A stretch of DNA of 64,000 nt from G965212005 sp965212005. Lineage in GTDB: Bacteria; Pseudomonadota; Gammaproteobacteria; Porifericomitales; Porifericomitaceae. The stretch's first letter is position 1, and each line of letters starts with the position of its first letter. The position numbers and the translations under genes were made by a program. The notes under the pieces were generated by a model. The model was not told where the DNA came from. It made no database searches and was given only the letters and a program-made list of their open reading frames with translations. This document shows, in pieces, positions 25,438-33,435 of the stretch. The stretch lies in assembly GCA_965212005.1 (NCBI GenBank), contig OZ243038.1, positions 1,240,001-1,304,000 of the forward strand, in the 5' to 3' direction.

Positions 25438-27354
25438 CTCTTCCACCTCTTCCTTGGCAGGCTCCGGTGGCAGGGGGCGTCGTCTGCGAACCGGAGGCTC
25501 TGGCACCTCGGCTCCCAACACTTCCTCAACCCCAAGCACGTGGTCGGCGAGTCCCAGGCGCATGGCCGGCGTGGCACCGTCCGTGCCGGGCTTGCAGTAG
25601 TCGTAATAGCCTCGGAATATGTCCAACATTTGGATTGCCACAGTCGGGCTATACGGCGCATAAGCACTGTAGACATAGCGCTGATTCTGGGGATTCTGGT
25701 TCCCGGTCACATGGGGGCGCTCAAACAGGCTCAGCATGCGCCGTACCTGCATAAAGAAACGGCTCACGCCATGCAGGGAAGCACTCAGATGCCGATCCGC
25801 CTGTTCATCCTCATTGCGCCCTGGGATCGGCGTTAGCGCGGCGAGTTCTTTTTCCGGTTCAAACATGCTGGTATGCGGATGGCACACCCAGCGATCCTTC
25901 CACGGCCCCTTCGGCACCCCGTCTCGGATCGCCTGCTGCATGGCTTCGCGCAAGCGCTGCCAATCCTGCGGTCGCTGCTTCATTTTTGCTGAGATCCGCC
26001 CCTGCGTGCGCGCCTTTTTCTGATCGACGGTGAGATTCTTGTTGTAGCGCAAGTAGAACGCATGCGCCCGGCCTTCCTTGATCCGATCCGCCCAGATCGA
26101 CAAGCACGCGGCGCGCATGCCGGAGTCCTGATCGAGGTAGAACCCGACCTCTGGCGCGTTGCCAAGCAAGTGTTTCAGATGCAGGAAATGTCCATAGAGC
26201 GTATAGCTCGAATGGACTTGCATGCCGCCGCCGGGTGGCGGCACGGCGTCGGGGTGCTCCCCCTCCTCAATGTCGAGGCGATCGAGCGCTTCCTGGTAGC
26301 GCTGCCAAATACTTTGCCGGGCGGCGGCACCGGCCTCCCGGCGCCGCTTGGCTGCGCGCAGCTCATTGTAGAGGGTCCGCAATGGGTAGTCGGGTGCCAG
26401 CCAATAGCGCGCATGTTGGCGATAGCACTCTCCCTGTCGGTAGTCTCCCGCCGCCTGAGCGGCCCGCTCAATGGCCGCCGCGTCCGCATCCGGGTCAAAC
26501 GCAGGATGCAGGCCAAACACGTAGCCGGTACGATTCTCGGCGCTGCCGACAGCGAGCAAATGCATGTTGCGTCGGTCCGCGCAGCTCTTCCAGTTCAGGG
26601 TGTAGTCCTGCCGGTCTACGCCAATCTCCAGTGCCGGTCCCTCCTTTACAATCTCCGGCAGCCTTGCTTCCCGCTCCCGGGTCAGCGCCCGGAAGCGCTC
26701 CGCATAGCGCTCAAGGCGCTGGTAGAACGTGATGGGAGACATTTTCAAGGTGTACCGGATGCGCCGCAGCGGCATCTTGCCAACGAGTAACTTCAGCATC
26801 AGCACGTCTTCCGGCCCCATCTGCCGGACCCGGTGATCCGCCGCCTCCCCAGGTAGTACAAAGACGGTCTCACACGCCTTGCACTGCCGGCGCGGATTGC
26901 CGCGCCTACCCTGGTAGCCGCCCTGGTAGCCGAACTTGCGATATGCCTTCGGGTCCGAGCGCTGATGATTCGTGCATGCCTGGTTCGGGCAGCAGCCCCG
27001 CACCTTGGGCAGGTTCAGCATGCGCCTGGCCTCTTCCACGATGCCTTGATTGGATTTCAGCGGTAAGCCTCCCTCCCCGCAGGCCGTGCAATTGAACCAG
27101 GGACCGGCGTTGTCTAACACCACGGAGAGGGAGGCGGCGTGCACATGGTAGCGGAAGTGCAGTCGCCTGCGCGTGCGCTCGCTCCGGGACAGCCAGGGCA
27201 TGCCGTCTTCCGTCTCCGGGAGTCCGTAGTGCTCGCAATCGGGGTTTTTGCAGCAATTGACCTGCACGCCCTCAAAACGAGCGGGGATCCGCACCGGCGG
27301 CGTGGCCAGAATAGCGGGCACCTTGGGACGCGGCGAGCTCTTCTTCTCAATCAT
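25417..27354 (-). CDS. Double-zinc-ribbon DDE-type transposase, right end
   Basis: A 645-residue protein. N-terminal zinc ribbons have Cys35-x4-Cys40 with Cys89-x2-Cys92, and Cys122-x4-Cys127 with Cys158-x2-Cys161. This is the same spacing as in the left-end protein, so the two are probably distant paralogues. A short helix-turn-helix-like stretch follows (RRIRYTLKMSPITFYQRLERY), then LEIGVDRQDYTLNWK (first Asp candidate) and EVGFYLDQDSGMRAACLSIW (second Asp). The end, LDIFRGYYDYC...TPAMRLGLADHV, is very like the tail of DDE transposases (N-Y-x(n)-TPA-x-x-LG). The ATG overlaps the upstream 135-codon gene by 8 bp. This is the better transposase candidate of the pair. I cannot place it in a named IS family. 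Confidence 0.75.
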   Translation of the reverse strand: MIEKKSSPRPKVPAILATPPVRIPARFEGVQVNCCKNPDCEHYGLPETEDGMPWLSRSERTRRRLHFRYHVHAASLSVVLDNAGPWFNCTACGEGGLPLKSNQGIVEEARRMLNLPKVRGCCPNQACTNHQRSDPKAYRKFGYQGGYQGRRGNPRRQCKACETVFVLPGEAADHRVRQMGPEDVLMLKLLVGKMPLRRIRYTLKMSPITFYQRLERYAERFRALTREREARLPEIVKEGPALEIGVDRQDYTLNWKSCADRRNMHLLAVGSAENRTGYVFGLHPAFDPDADAAAIERAAQAAGDYRQGECYRQHARYWLAPDYPLRTLYNELRAAKRRREAGAAARQSIWQRYQEALDRLDIEEGEHPDAVPPPGGGMQVHSSYTLYGHFLHLKHLLGNAPEVGFYLDQDSGMRAACLSIWADRIKEGRAHAFYLRYNKNLTVDQKKARTQGRISAKMKQRPQDWQRLREAMQQAIRDGVPKGPWKDRWVCHPHTSMFEPEKELAALTPIPGRNEDEQADRHLSASLHGVSRFFMQVRRMLSLFERPHVTGNQNPQNQRYVYSAYAPYSPTVAIQMLDIFRGYYDYCKPGTDGATPAMRLGLADHVLGVEEVLGAEVPEPPVRRRRPLPPEPAKEEVEEVEELCP

Positions 27355-27754
27355 GCCGATATTCCCAGCACTGTCGATGCAGGTAGAGGAACCGAATGCA
27401 ATAGTCTTCGTGCCAGTCCATGATGGCCTCGTCGAGATCCGGCACCGGGTCAGGCTGTGTAGCGGGCAAGGGCAGGATCTCTTCCTGGTCCTTCAGCAGG
27501 AAGACACCTGCCTGGCAAGACAGCAGAGACTGCGGATCCGGGTAGTGTCGGCGCAAAAAAGTCAGGGCCCGCTCCGGGGTCCCTGCGTAGAAGCGGAACG
27601 CACCATGCCAGAGCCCATCCCGCCACACCAGGAACAGGCTTTCGCTGCTCTGGTGTGGTGGGGCGATCAGATGAGCCTGCTCCAGGCTCAGGAGTGACCT
27701 CGGTGCCGGATCCGAATCCAGTGGGAAGAGGGAAATATCCTTGCTCATGTGCAT
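27347..27754 (-). CDS. 135-residue partner of the right transposase
   Basis: A small acidic protein starting MHMSKDISLFPLD (the second ATG, 27748, is also possible). It includes LFLVWRDGLWHGAFRFYAGT and ends IRFLYLHRQCWEYRHD, with many aromatic residues. Family unknown. Its start is 35 bp inside the right terminal repeat, and its 3' end overlaps the transposase start, so it is the first gene read from the right end. Position suggests a transposition regulator or an end-binding protein, by analogy with other two-gene transposon ends. Confidence 0.55.
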   Translation of the reverse strand: MHMSKDISLFPLDSDPAPRSLLSLEQAHLIAPPHQSSESLFLVWRDGLWHGAFRFYAGTPERALTFLRRHYPDPQSLLSCQAGVFLLKDQEEILPLPATQPDPVPDLDEAIMDWHEDYCIRFLYLHRQCWEYRHD

Positions 27755-27788
27755 GATTTTATTACCTAAATTTGAAACAGCTTAGTTC

Positions 27789-27813
27789 TTCAACAATTAA
27801 AATAACCGGCTTA
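27789..27813 (-). repeat. Right terminal inverted repeat
   Basis: Perfect inverse of 7478-7502 over all 25 bases. It lies directly next to the right target duplication. Confidence 0.95.
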
Positions 27814-27822
27814 CAACAGGTA
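27814..27822. repeat. Right copy of the 9-bp target-site duplication
   Basis: CAACAGGTA, identical to 7469-7477. Confidence 0.93.
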
Positions 27823-28212
27823 CGCGCCTACAAACGCATACGGATTGGCAAAGCGCAAAGCGACCTCCATCGGGGCATCTGAGCTGGCCAGTTCCACACT
27901 GACCGCGTCCGGCATGGCGCTAAAGAGCTTCTGCAGTTGCTCGCTGAGCGCGGACAGTTCCTGCTGGGACTTCTTCAGTGCCTGATCCACGTGCACCAGC
28001 CACAGATCTGCGTACGGATCATCATTCATGGCGGCGTCCCAGAGGATCCTCAGGGAAGAAGCGAACCTCAGGAGTCCGATGATTCCAGGCAAGGTGCGGT
28101 GCTCCTCGACCTGCGCGGAGCGCCCGTGTACCAGTCGTTGTGCTTGGCGAGTCATCAAGACCAACTTCGCATCGCTGCGCAGAGGACTCCGACTCTGGTT
28201 TTGTGTAGACAT
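27814..28212 (-). pseudogene. ICE protein TIGR03761 (PFL_4669 family), N-terminal half
   Basis: The first 133 codons of the ICE gene. It begins at ATG 28212 (GGAGACAGGTTA before it) and reads MSTQNQSRSPLRSDAKLVLM, TRQAQRLVHGR, PGIIGLLRFASSLRILWDAA, DDPYADLWLVHVDQAL and FANPYAFVGAYLL. A TAA supplied by the first three bases of the transposon end then stops it (27811-27813). The downstream half is at 7112-7477. The truncated product lacks the conserved C-terminal RRAYMSATGYR region, so it is unlikely to work. Confidence 0.87.
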
Positions 28213-28578
28213 TAACCTGTCTCCTTTATTCAAGTGCTGAAAAATAAAAATACCGTCCCTGGCGCCCGACTGCACCTGGCAGCCGATGTGTCGATACAAG
28301 CCGTTCAAGGCTGAAGCAACATGGATTGCCGGACGCGCTGCCGGCAAGTTCGTAGATGCAGCCCAATGGTTAAGCTGGGCAGGAAATCGCCTGGGTCGGG
28401 TACGATTTCCGAATCCAATTGCCGCCGAGCCAAATTTTGCTCCGGCGCCCCGACCATTCCCTGGATGTTGTCCTCCTGACTGAACGGAGACCGCTTCCTG
28501 CGTAACAACGATGCCAGTTTCGTTCCCGGCCAGGGAGGAATCAATACCGCAGACAGAGGATTTTCAGGTGAGCCCTTG
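28213..28578. other. Upstream flank of the split ICE gene
   Basis: No supported gene. A minus-strand frame in phase with the ICE gene stays open to about 28560 but has no family sequence or start signal. It ends at the left boundary of the IS3 element. Confidence 0.4.
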
Positions 28579-28652
28579 TGACCTTTCCCCCGAAAAGGTA
28601 GCCAGTTTCAAAGAGACTTTTCCCATAGGATCGACCGTATGGAGGTCTCAGA

Positions 28653-28919
28653 ATGAAAGGCAAGCGTTACAGTGAAGAACAGATCATTGGTATTTTGAAG
28701 GAGCATGAAGCTGGCATGCCGGCGCAGAACGTGGTCCGTAAGCACGGCATAGCCAACGGCACGCTGTATCGATGGAAAGCGAAGTATGGTGGCATGGAGG
28801 TCTAGCAAGCAAAGCGATTGCGGGCGCTGGAGGCGGAGAATGCGAAGTTGAAGCGATTGTTGGCCGATACGTTGCTGGAAAAGACCGCACTGGAGGACGT
28901 ACTCGGAAAAAAATGGTGA
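28653..28919 (+). pseudogene. IS3 orfA with internal TAG
   Basis: Encodes the helix-turn-helix protein of the IS407 group (KGKRYSEEQIIGILKEHEAG, KHGIANGTLYRWKAKYGGME), then a TAG at 28803-28805 where the family has a sense codon. The frame resumes QAKRLRALEAENAKLKRLLA up to TGA 28917. The truncated copy at 18427 has the same TAG. Unless TAG is read through, the OrfA leucine-zipper-like part and the OrfAB fusion cannot be made. Confidence 0.8.
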
Positions 28920-29731
28920 GGCCGGCGCAGCGACGCGGCGCCGTCGTGTATAGGCAGTCGGCCTATCCCATGAGTCAACGCAGGGCGTGCCGGCTGGCAC
29001 TACTGAGCCGCAAAGCGGCTGCCTACCAGGCCATTCCACACAATGACGGCGCACTAAAAGAGCGGCTCAAGGAGCTGGCCGAGCGCTACCCGCGATACGG
29101 GTATCTGATGTTGCATGCATTGCTCAAGGCCGAGGGCCGGGTGGTCAACCGCAAACGCACCTATCGACTGTATACGGCGCTCGGCATGCAAATAAGAACC
29201 AGGCGGCGTAAGAAGCTCCACCAACCTCGGATACCGATGGCATTACCTACCCGGGTGAACGAACGTTGGTCATTGGACTTTGTGCACGACCAATTGGCGA
29301 ATGGCCGACGGTTCCGGATACTAAGCATCATAGATGACTTCTCTCGAAAATGTGTAGGCCAACTGGTTGACACGTCCATCTCCAGCGCTCGTCTGGCGCG
29401 CTATCTGGATGAACTCGCCATGACGCGCTCATTGCCCACCTCGATCGTGCTGGACAATGGTCCGGAACTGACCAGCAAGGCCCTGTTTTTCTGGGCACAA
29501 AAAACCAAAGTAAAACTCTGCTTCATCCAGCCTGGGAAACCAACACAAAATGCGTTTGTTGAGAGCTTCAACGGACGCTTCCGTGACGGCTGCCTGAATC
29601 AACATTGGTTTAGATCGATCAATGATGCCAGGCAGATCATCAACGACTGGCGACATCACTACAACAATGTACGACCACACAGCTCATTGGGCTATCGGGC
29701 ACCGACCGTGTTCGAAGCAGAGGCTGCATGA
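28913..29731 (+). CDS. IS3-family transposase OrfB
   Basis: A 272-residue DDE transposase catalytic subunit with an rve integrase core: ERWSLDFVHDQLANGRRF (first Asp), SIVLDNGPELTSKALFFWA (second Asp) and NAFVESFNGRFRDGCLNQ (Glu), ending YNNVRPHSSLGYRAPTVF. ATG 28913 overlaps the end of orfA within the run of seven A (28907-28913). The normal product is an OrfAB fusion made by -1 frameshifting there; the TAG in orfA would prevent it. Confidence 0.9.
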   Translation: MVRPAQRRGAVVYRQSAYPMSQRRACRLALLSRKAAAYQAIPHNDGALKERLKELAERYPRYGYLMLHALLKAEGRVVNRKRTYRLYTALGMQIRTRRRKKLHQPRIPMALPTRVNERWSLDFVHDQLANGRRFRILSIIDDFSRKCVGQLVDTSISSARLARYLDELAMTRSLPTSIVLDNGPELTSKALFFWAQKTKVKLCFIQPGKPTQNAFVESFNGRFRDGCLNQHWFRSINDARQIINDWRHHYNNVRPHSSLGYRAPTVFEAEAA

Positions 29732-29759
29732 TATGATGTTTTTGTCTCTCTTTGAATGG

Positions 29760-30368
29760 CTACCCAACAGGGGGAAGGTCAGTCTGAATAATCCGCTCCT
29801 GTGCTTCAATCGCACGCTGCACCGTCGAAAGAATGTGCGCGATCTTTTTCTGTTCGGCAAGTGGAGGGAGTGGGATGGCTATTTGTGTGAGAGTCGATTT
29901 CGTAAGCTTGCCCCGCGCATCTCCACCAATGAACGGATCAATGTTCAGGTAGTTGAGAACGTTTGAGAAGAAAGTGTTCGTGGTTTCGGTCGGAATTGCA
30001 CAGACTACATGAGCATGATTGTTCACCCAGAATTTGCTATGCATAATATATGAAGATGGCTGTTGTTTGCCCCAATAGCCGCCGTCTTCGGCGATCAAAA
30101 CGTATTCACCATCAAATCGGTAGTCGTCAATGTAATCAACAATGCCATTCGCTCCGCAATATGGATAAACACCTTTACACCCTTCACGCTCATGACTATT
30201 TAACGGTTGACGCTTAGTGTTGTGAATTTCAACAATATCCTTGAGTTCCTTCGCGGTCCACCCCTTAGGTAGTGGTGAAAATTCCGGATCAAGGTAAACC
30301 ATATTAAATGCTTGGGTTTCTCCAAAATCCCCCGCATGGAATTTTTCATGAGAAGGAGCGACCGTCAT
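29760..30368 (-). pseudogene. hsdS: Type I restriction specificity subunit HsdS, truncated by IS3
   Basis: The first ~196 codons of HsdS: one target-recognition domain (PLPKGWTAKELKDIVEIHNT ... DYRFDGEYVLIAEDGGYWG) and the central coiled-coil spacer (IAIPLPPLAEQKKIAHILST). The next residues, DLPPVG and the stop, come from the IS end (29760-29781). The second recognition domain and whatever followed it are gone; no hsdR is in the window. The ATG overlaps the DUF4062 gene (30365-30368). A half-size HsdS can sometimes dimerise to restore a symmetric specificity subunit, so loss of function is not certain. Confidence 0.88.
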
Positions 30369-31870
30369 GATTTATCTCCTTCTTTTGTAAATTGCTCCAG
30401 TATCTCACGCCCCTTATCCGTCAGCCGGTATTTCTGCAACCGACTAGCGGGCTTGTCGGGGATGGTGGGCTCAATGAGGTTCCTTTCGAGTGCGGGATGG
30501 AGGTAGTTTTCCCGGAAACTGTGCCGATGTTTCAGGCCCAGGCGGTCGCGGATTGAGACCGGGGCCAGTTCTCCGTGCCCAATGACCAGAATCAAGCGTT
30601 TGACTGGGTCGCTGACTGGGTCGCTGACTGGGTCGGTGACTGGGTCGCTGACTCTAGCCGTGACGCTGTTTGGCCTGCGGATGGTAATCACAAACCCGTC
30701 GGTCAACTTGAATTCAGGCTCCTGCAATCCGCTCTCAAGACAAAGTTTAATCATGTCGCGGGTGCCGGTGCCCATGCGCTCAATATATTTGGTGAGGTAG
30801 AGCGGTTCGGCGAGAAGCGGATTACCGGGAATGGAACTGTGGGGCTGGCGGAGTTTTTCGAGGGTGAGGCTGGGCGGCAGGGTGCCGGGGTTCCAGACTT
30901 CGAGACGGTCGGTGAAGAGCATGACCTGGACGCTGCCGTTGCTGTTGTAGTCACGGTGCGCGACGGCGTTGACGATGGCTTCGGCTACGACGTCGCGCGG
31001 GATTTCGTATGCGACCGGGGCTTGCGGCCCGTTTGCGCGGGTGCCGACACTGAGGTTGATCTTGGACATGACGAAGTCTATGGCCTGGTCAACGAGTTTG
31101 AAGGCGGTGCCTTTGTACACCTGATAGGAGGGGATGGGCTTGGCGGCTTCGGTGCCGTGAAAATGGGCGCACTTGACTTCCGAGGGCAGGGTAAAGCGCT
31201 GGGGGTATTTCCCGAACAGCAAGATGGCGGCGTTGGTGGGGACTCCGTCGTTCAGCAGATTCAGGTGAGTGAGTACTTCACTGATTTTGGTTGTGGCCGG
31301 GAGCGGGAAGTTTCGGCCTTTGCGTGCATGGTGAACAAAACGAGCAATGGCCTCTTCATTCAGATCGTCGAGGGTGGCCTTGCGGGCGGCGCGTGCGTCC
31401 CATGGGGCGCGGTTGAGTTTGCCAGTGGCTTCAAGATGGTCAACAAGGCTGGCGTAAACGGCGGCTTGCAACTCGGCGGGCTTGTTGAAGCGGCGGCGGA
31501 TCAGTTGGTCGCCTGTTTCCTGAATGAGCCTTTGCATTTTCGGGTGCTTGTTCTCGTCGGATGCGCCCTTGACGAAAATCAGGCGGGTCTTGCCGAGGCG
31601 GGTGGCCTCGTTGTATTCAAGGTGGGTGGGCGATAAACCGTCAGCGCTTTCGGAACCATATTCCTTTCCGAAAAGACCGAGGTAAAGGTCGCATTGGGCG
31701 ACTTCGTCGAGATAAACCTCGTCAGGGCGTCGGTCGGCGGCGGGGACATCGCGCTCAAATACGAAGGCTTCAAAGAAGCGGCGAAACAGCGGATCGCCTG
31801 ACAGGTAGTCGCTGAGTATCTTACGCTCCCTGGCGAATTCCTTTTGGAAACTGCTGATGAAGATTTTCAT
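30365..31870 (-). CDS. DUF4062 / ATP-binding (HATPase_c_4-type) protein
   Basis: A 501-residue protein with an N-terminal DUF4062 domain (MKIFISSFQKEF, LGLFGKEYG; residues 1-~100), a middle AlbA/Schlafen-like region (LDDLNEEAIARFVHHARKGR) and a GHKL-type ATP-binding C-terminal domain (DVVAEAIVNAVAHRDY, DRLEVWNPGTLPPSLT). A linker VSDPVTDPVSDPVSDPVK is encoded by a short tandem DNA repeat (30604-30655). A winged-helix end follows. It overlaps hsdM and hsdS by four bases each, so it is an integral part of this type I operon. Proteins of this build are often placed inside hsd operons and may regulate them or act in anti-phage defence; the role here is inferred. Confidence 0.8.
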   Translation of the reverse strand: MKIFISSFQKEFARERKILSDYLSGDPLFRRFFEAFVFERDVPAADRRPDEVYLDEVAQCDLYLGLFGKEYGSESADGLSPTHLEYNEATRLGKTRLIFVKGASDENKHPKMQRLIQETGDQLIRRRFNKPAELQAAVYASLVDHLEATGKLNRAPWDARAARKATLDDLNEEAIARFVHHARKGRNFPLPATTKISEVLTHLNLLNDGVPTNAAILLFGKYPQRFTLPSEVKCAHFHGTEAAKPIPSYQVYKGTAFKLVDQAIDFVMSKINLSVGTRANGPQAPVAYEIPRDVVAEAIVNAVAHRDYNSNGSVQVMLFTDRLEVWNPGTLPPSLTLEKLRQPHSSIPGNPLLAEPLYLTKYIERMGTGTRDMIKLCLESGLQEPEFKLTDGFVITIRRPNSVTARVSDPVTDPVSDPVSDPVKRLILVIGHGELAPVSIRDRLGLKHRHSFRENYLHPALERNLIEPTIPDKPASRLQKYRLTDKGREILEQFTKEGDKS

Positions 31871-33435
31871 GCGGTGACCCCGATCTTCTTCAAAATTTTC
31901 TTCAGGGCCGCATCCGTCTTCCGTGCTTCTGCTTCAATGCTTGCCAGTTCTTCGACAATCTCCACGATGGGGCGGTATGTTTCGGCGTCGCTGGTATGAA
32001 TATAGCGACTGGGGGAAATGTTGTAGTCATTCTTCTGTAACTCGGCATGGGTGACGATGCGGCTGAATTTGTCTTCTTCTTTCCACCGACCAAGCGTGTT
32101 GGCGATGCGCTTGATACCCTTCGGCGGGATGAAGTTCTTTGGGTTGCCTTTTTCAAACTCCTTGCCGGCGTTGACGAGAAAAACCTTGCCCCGTCGCGCT
32201 TTGGGTTTGGCCTTGTTGAGGAACAGGACGATGCCCGGCGCAGAGGTGTTGTAGAAAAGATTGTCAGGCAGGTAGAGGACGCTTTCAATGAGGTCCTGAT
32301 CCACGAACCACCGACGAACGGTCTTTTCTTTGTTGGCGCCGGCATTGCCGGAACCACGGGAAGCGGCGCCGGTATCCAGAACGACGGCGGCACGACCGGT
32401 GGCGTTGAGGCTGGCGTGCATGTGCTGAACCCAGCCCCAGTCGGCGGAATTTCCGGGGAAACCGGCCCCGGTGGGGAAGCGGTTGAATTCGTCGTTGTCG
32501 TAGTCGGCTTCGGTGAATTCTTTTTGGTTCCACATGGGATTGGCAACCACACGGTCGAAGGTGCGGAGTTTGCCGCTCCTGGGGGAGCGAAACATGGGGC
32601 TCTTGAAAGTGTTGCCGATCTCGATCTTGCCCTCCATGTCGTGGATGATCATGTTCATGTTGGCCATGGCCCAGGTCTCGGAGATAGATTCCTGACCAAA
32701 CAGTTTGAGGGGCGCATATGTTTTCTTTTTTGCGGCCTTCATCTTCTCCTCCATGGCGAGTTCGCACTTGATGAGGAGGCCGCCGGAGCCACAAGTGGGA
32801 TCGTAGATTTCCATGCCGGGGTCGGGCGCAAGCACCTTGGCCATGATTTCTCCGACTTCAGCGGGTGTGTAGAATTCGCCGGCGCTTCTGCCGCCGCCCT
32901 CAGCGAACTTGCGGATGAGGTACTCGTAACTCCGGCCGATGATGTCGGCATCCACGTCTTTCAGTCCGAGGCGTTTGGTGTTGATGGCTTCAATGAGGTT
33001 GGAGAGAAGGTCGTCATCAAGATCGCGCTGGCCGTGGGTGGTGGCGTTAAAATCAACGCGATCAATGATGCCTTGCAGGAGCGGGTTTTCCCTGCCGATG
33101 GCCCGCATATGCGAGGTGACGCCTTCGCCGATCTTGTCGGAGAGATTGCGGATGACGGACCAGACCGGTTGCTCGATATCGTCCGGCACAAAAGGCAGGT
33201 AGAAGCGGACCAGTTTGTGACCGGCTTTGGCGTACTGGAAGGCTTTTTTGCGCGAACCGACCTTGTCGGCGATACGGTTCAACTCGTCATCAAAGACATC
33301 GCAGAGGCGTTTGGCGAAGACAAGGGGAAGGATGTAGTCCTTGTACTTGGCCGCGTCCGCCGCGCCGCGGATGGAACAGGCCGCGTCCCAGATCCAGGAT
33401 TCAAGAGATTTTTCGTTTCCGGGCTTAGTTTTCAA
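31867..33435 (-). CDS. hsdM: Type I restriction-modification methyltransferase HsdM
   Basis: A 522-residue N6-adenine DNA methyltransferase. The N-terminal HsdM helical domain covers roughly residues 10-150. The catalytic domain has motif I DPTCGSGGLL (212-221), motif IV NPMW (299-302; NPPF is more common, and NPMW occurs in the family) and GRSAGEFYTPAEVGEIMAKV. It would methylate the target set by HsdS. It is the first gene of the minus-strand operon hsdM, DUF4062 gene, hsdS. The missing hsdR probably lay downstream of hsdS and was lost with the IS insertion, leaving at most an orphan methylation system. Confidence 0.93.
   Translation of the reverse strand: MKTKPGNEKSLESWIWDAACSIRGAADAAKYKDYILPLVFAKRLCDVFDDELNRIADKVGSRKKAFQYAKAGHKLVRFYLPFVPDDIEQPVWSVIRNLSDKIGEGVTSHMRAIGRENPLLQGIIDRVDFNATTHGQRDLDDDLLSNLIEAINTKRLGLKDVDADIIGRSYEYLIRKFAEGGGRSAGEFYTPAEVGEIMAKVLAPDPGMEIYDPTCGSGGLLIKCELAMEEKMKAAKKKTYAPLKLFGQESISETWAMANMNMIIHDMEGKIEIGNTFKSPMFRSPRSGKLRTFDRVVANPMWNQKEFTEADYDNDEFNRFPTGAGFPGNSADWGWVQHMHASLNATGRAAVVLDTGAASRGSGNAGANKEKTVRRWFVDQDLIESVLYLPDNLFYNTSAPGIVLFLNKAKPKARRGKVFLVNAGKEFEKGNPKNFIPPKGIKRIANTLGRWKEEDKFSRIVTHAELQKNDYNISPSRYIHTSDAETYRPIVEIVEELASIEAEARKTDAALKKILKKIGVTA

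Larger units (their letters stand above)
7478..27813. mobile_element. 20,336-bp transposon with 25-bp perfect inverted ends
   Basis: Boundaries are exact: 25-bp perfect inverted repeats at 7478-7502 and 27789-27813, flanked by the 9-bp direct repeat CAACAGGTA, inside one otherwise continuous ICE gene. Left module, facing inward: a zinc-ribbon transposase-like gene, a gene of unknown function, and a gene with a possible PD-(D/E)XK motif, all overlapping. Right module, facing inward: a 135-codon gene overlapping a second zinc-ribbon transposase-like gene. Cargo: a decayed type IIG-like restriction-modification gene, a peptidase-like gene, a Panacea-domain operon, a TbpB-like lipoprotein, a DUF6765 gene, an IS3 remnant and repeats. 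It does not carry recognisable Tn3, Tn7 or Tn5053 genes. The perfect ends and duplication suggest that the insertion is recent, although some cargo is already degraded. Confidence 0.9.
28579..29781 (+). mobile_element. Complete IS3-family (IS407-like) insertion sequence
   Basis: A 1203-bp element with imperfect inverted ends: left TGACCTTTCCCCCGAAAAGG, right (complement) TGACCTTCCCCCTGTTGGG, both continuing GTAGCCA and CAAAGAGA. It holds orfA and orfB in the usual -1 frame relation with an A7 slippery site. No target duplication is visible (CTTG on the left, GTCT on the right), which suggests recombination or deletion after insertion. Its right end truncates hsdS. Partial copies lie at 18427-19382 and 34081-34174. 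Confidence 0.95.

Noticed and set aside
28579..29781. Target-site duplication for the complete IS3 element
   Set aside because: Flanking bases differ (CTTG and GTCT), so none is called.
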